64,000 bases of DNA. Origin: Lachnospiraceae bacterium (GTDB lineage Bacteria > Bacillota > Clostridia > Lachnospirales > Lachnospiraceae). The position numbers were made by a program, and so were the translations under genes. The notes beneath the pieces were generated by a model. It had not been told where the DNA came from and did not search any database. It worked only from the letters and a program-made list of their open reading frames with translations. Of the stretch, positions 63,825 to 64,000 are shown one piece after another. The stretch is from assembly GCA_029067085.1 (NCBI GenBank), contig JAIEFE010000020.1, positions 124,001 to 188,000 on the forward strand, given 5' to 3'. Positions within the stretch are counted from its first letter, which is position 1. Each line of letters starts with the position of its first letter.

Positions 63825-63898
63825 TAGCGGGGACAGGATTTGAACCTATGACCTTCGGGTTATGAGCCCGACGAGCTTCCAGACTGCTCCACCCCGCG
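63825..63898 (-). tRNA. Initiator tRNA-Met (CAT)
   Basis: 74 nt. Anticodon loop CTCATAA with three G-C pairs (GGG/CCC) marks the initiator. Acceptor CGCGGGG against CCCCGCT leaves C1 opposite T72 (initiators usually have C1-A72). CCA not encoded. Confidence 0.94.
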
Positions 63899-63983
63899 AT
63901 ATTAAATTATAAGTGTTAATCCAGTGTACAGAGAATCGCTTATGACTCTCTAGGAGTTAATTTTCGAAGAAAATTTACTCCAG

Positions 63984-64000
63984 TGGACGGAGGTGGATTC
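63984..64000 (-). tRNA. 3' end of a third tRNA (cut by window)
   Basis: The minus strand holds the last four T-loop bases GAAT, T-stem CCACC, acceptor TCCGTCC and discriminator A, exactly 17 nt in normal spacing. Identity cannot be read because the anticodon lies outside. Confidence 0.6.

Overview
The window looks like a chromosomal segment from an anaerobic, spore-forming member of the Bacillota, most likely Lachnospiraceae. The reasons are the gene families (RicT, YaaR, FabK-type fatty-acid synthesis, CotH/VTC cluster, AgrC/LytTR signalling, DUF4179 anti-sigma factors), strong GGAGG-type ribosome binding sites, T-box control, and a Tn1549-type conjugative element. Species cannot be fixed from the sequence alone.

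1-14.3 kb: the partial left part of an integrative conjugative element (ICE), all on the minus strand. Reading in the transcribed direction it carries accessory proteins (DUF6075-like, DUF3970-like), ParA, ParB, a DUF6017-like replication-type protein, two unknowns, PcfB, the VirD4 coupling protein, a Maff2 pilin-like protein, a VirB6/TrbL-like membrane protein, PrgI, the VirB4 ATPase, and a two-domain M23 + NlpC/P60 wall hydrolase that runs off the window. Relaxase and recombinase are not in view. A 25-bp palindrome occurs five times in the element, inside and between genes. The ICE ends inside a spore maturation gene (spmA), of which only the 5' part remains at 14.34-14.68 kb.

14.7-17.8 kb: a CotH - DUF4956 - VTC polyphosphate polymerase operon. 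17.9-18.9 kb: a complete T-box riboswitch with terminator in front of a 2H phosphoesterase gene, an unusual target. 19-20.6 kb: a broken class D beta-lactamase gene and an alpha/beta hydrolase. 20.7-28.1 kb: a two-component system and a run of sigma-factor signalling genes: a chimeric sigma/DUF4179 remnant, an ECF sigma/DUF4179 pair, two lipoproteins, and an ECF sigma factor fused to a membrane segment and an extracytoplasmic domain paralogous to the neighbouring lipoprotein.

28.2-33.1 kb (plus strand): LytTR regulator, AgrC-like kinase, three phased direct repeats, an orphan sugar-type binding lipoprotein and an HD-GYP phosphodiesterase, together resembling one sensory pathway. 33.1-37.6 kb: FMN-binding protein with TetR regulator, a GntR/ABC transporter operon, and a MATE exporter. 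37.7-43.1 kb: response regulator, kinase, and a MacB/FtsX-type ABC exporter. 43.2-44.6 kb: a chemoreceptor.

44.7-51.5 kb (minus strand): type II fatty-acid synthesis (acpP, fabK, fabD, fabG, fabF, fabZ, a second FabK/NMO-like gene, fabH) with two promoters overlapping FabT-like boxes. 51.6-63.6 kb: housekeeping and unknown genes on the minus strand (rsmI, tRNA adenine methyltransferase, ricT, holB, yaaR, guanylate kinase-like, Orn/Lys/Arg decarboxylase family, HD protein, glycosyltransferase, three small membrane/zinc-ribbon genes, orphan PTS EIIC, Cof-type HAD phosphatase). The window ends in a tRNA cluster (Phe, fMet, and the 3' end of a third tRNA).
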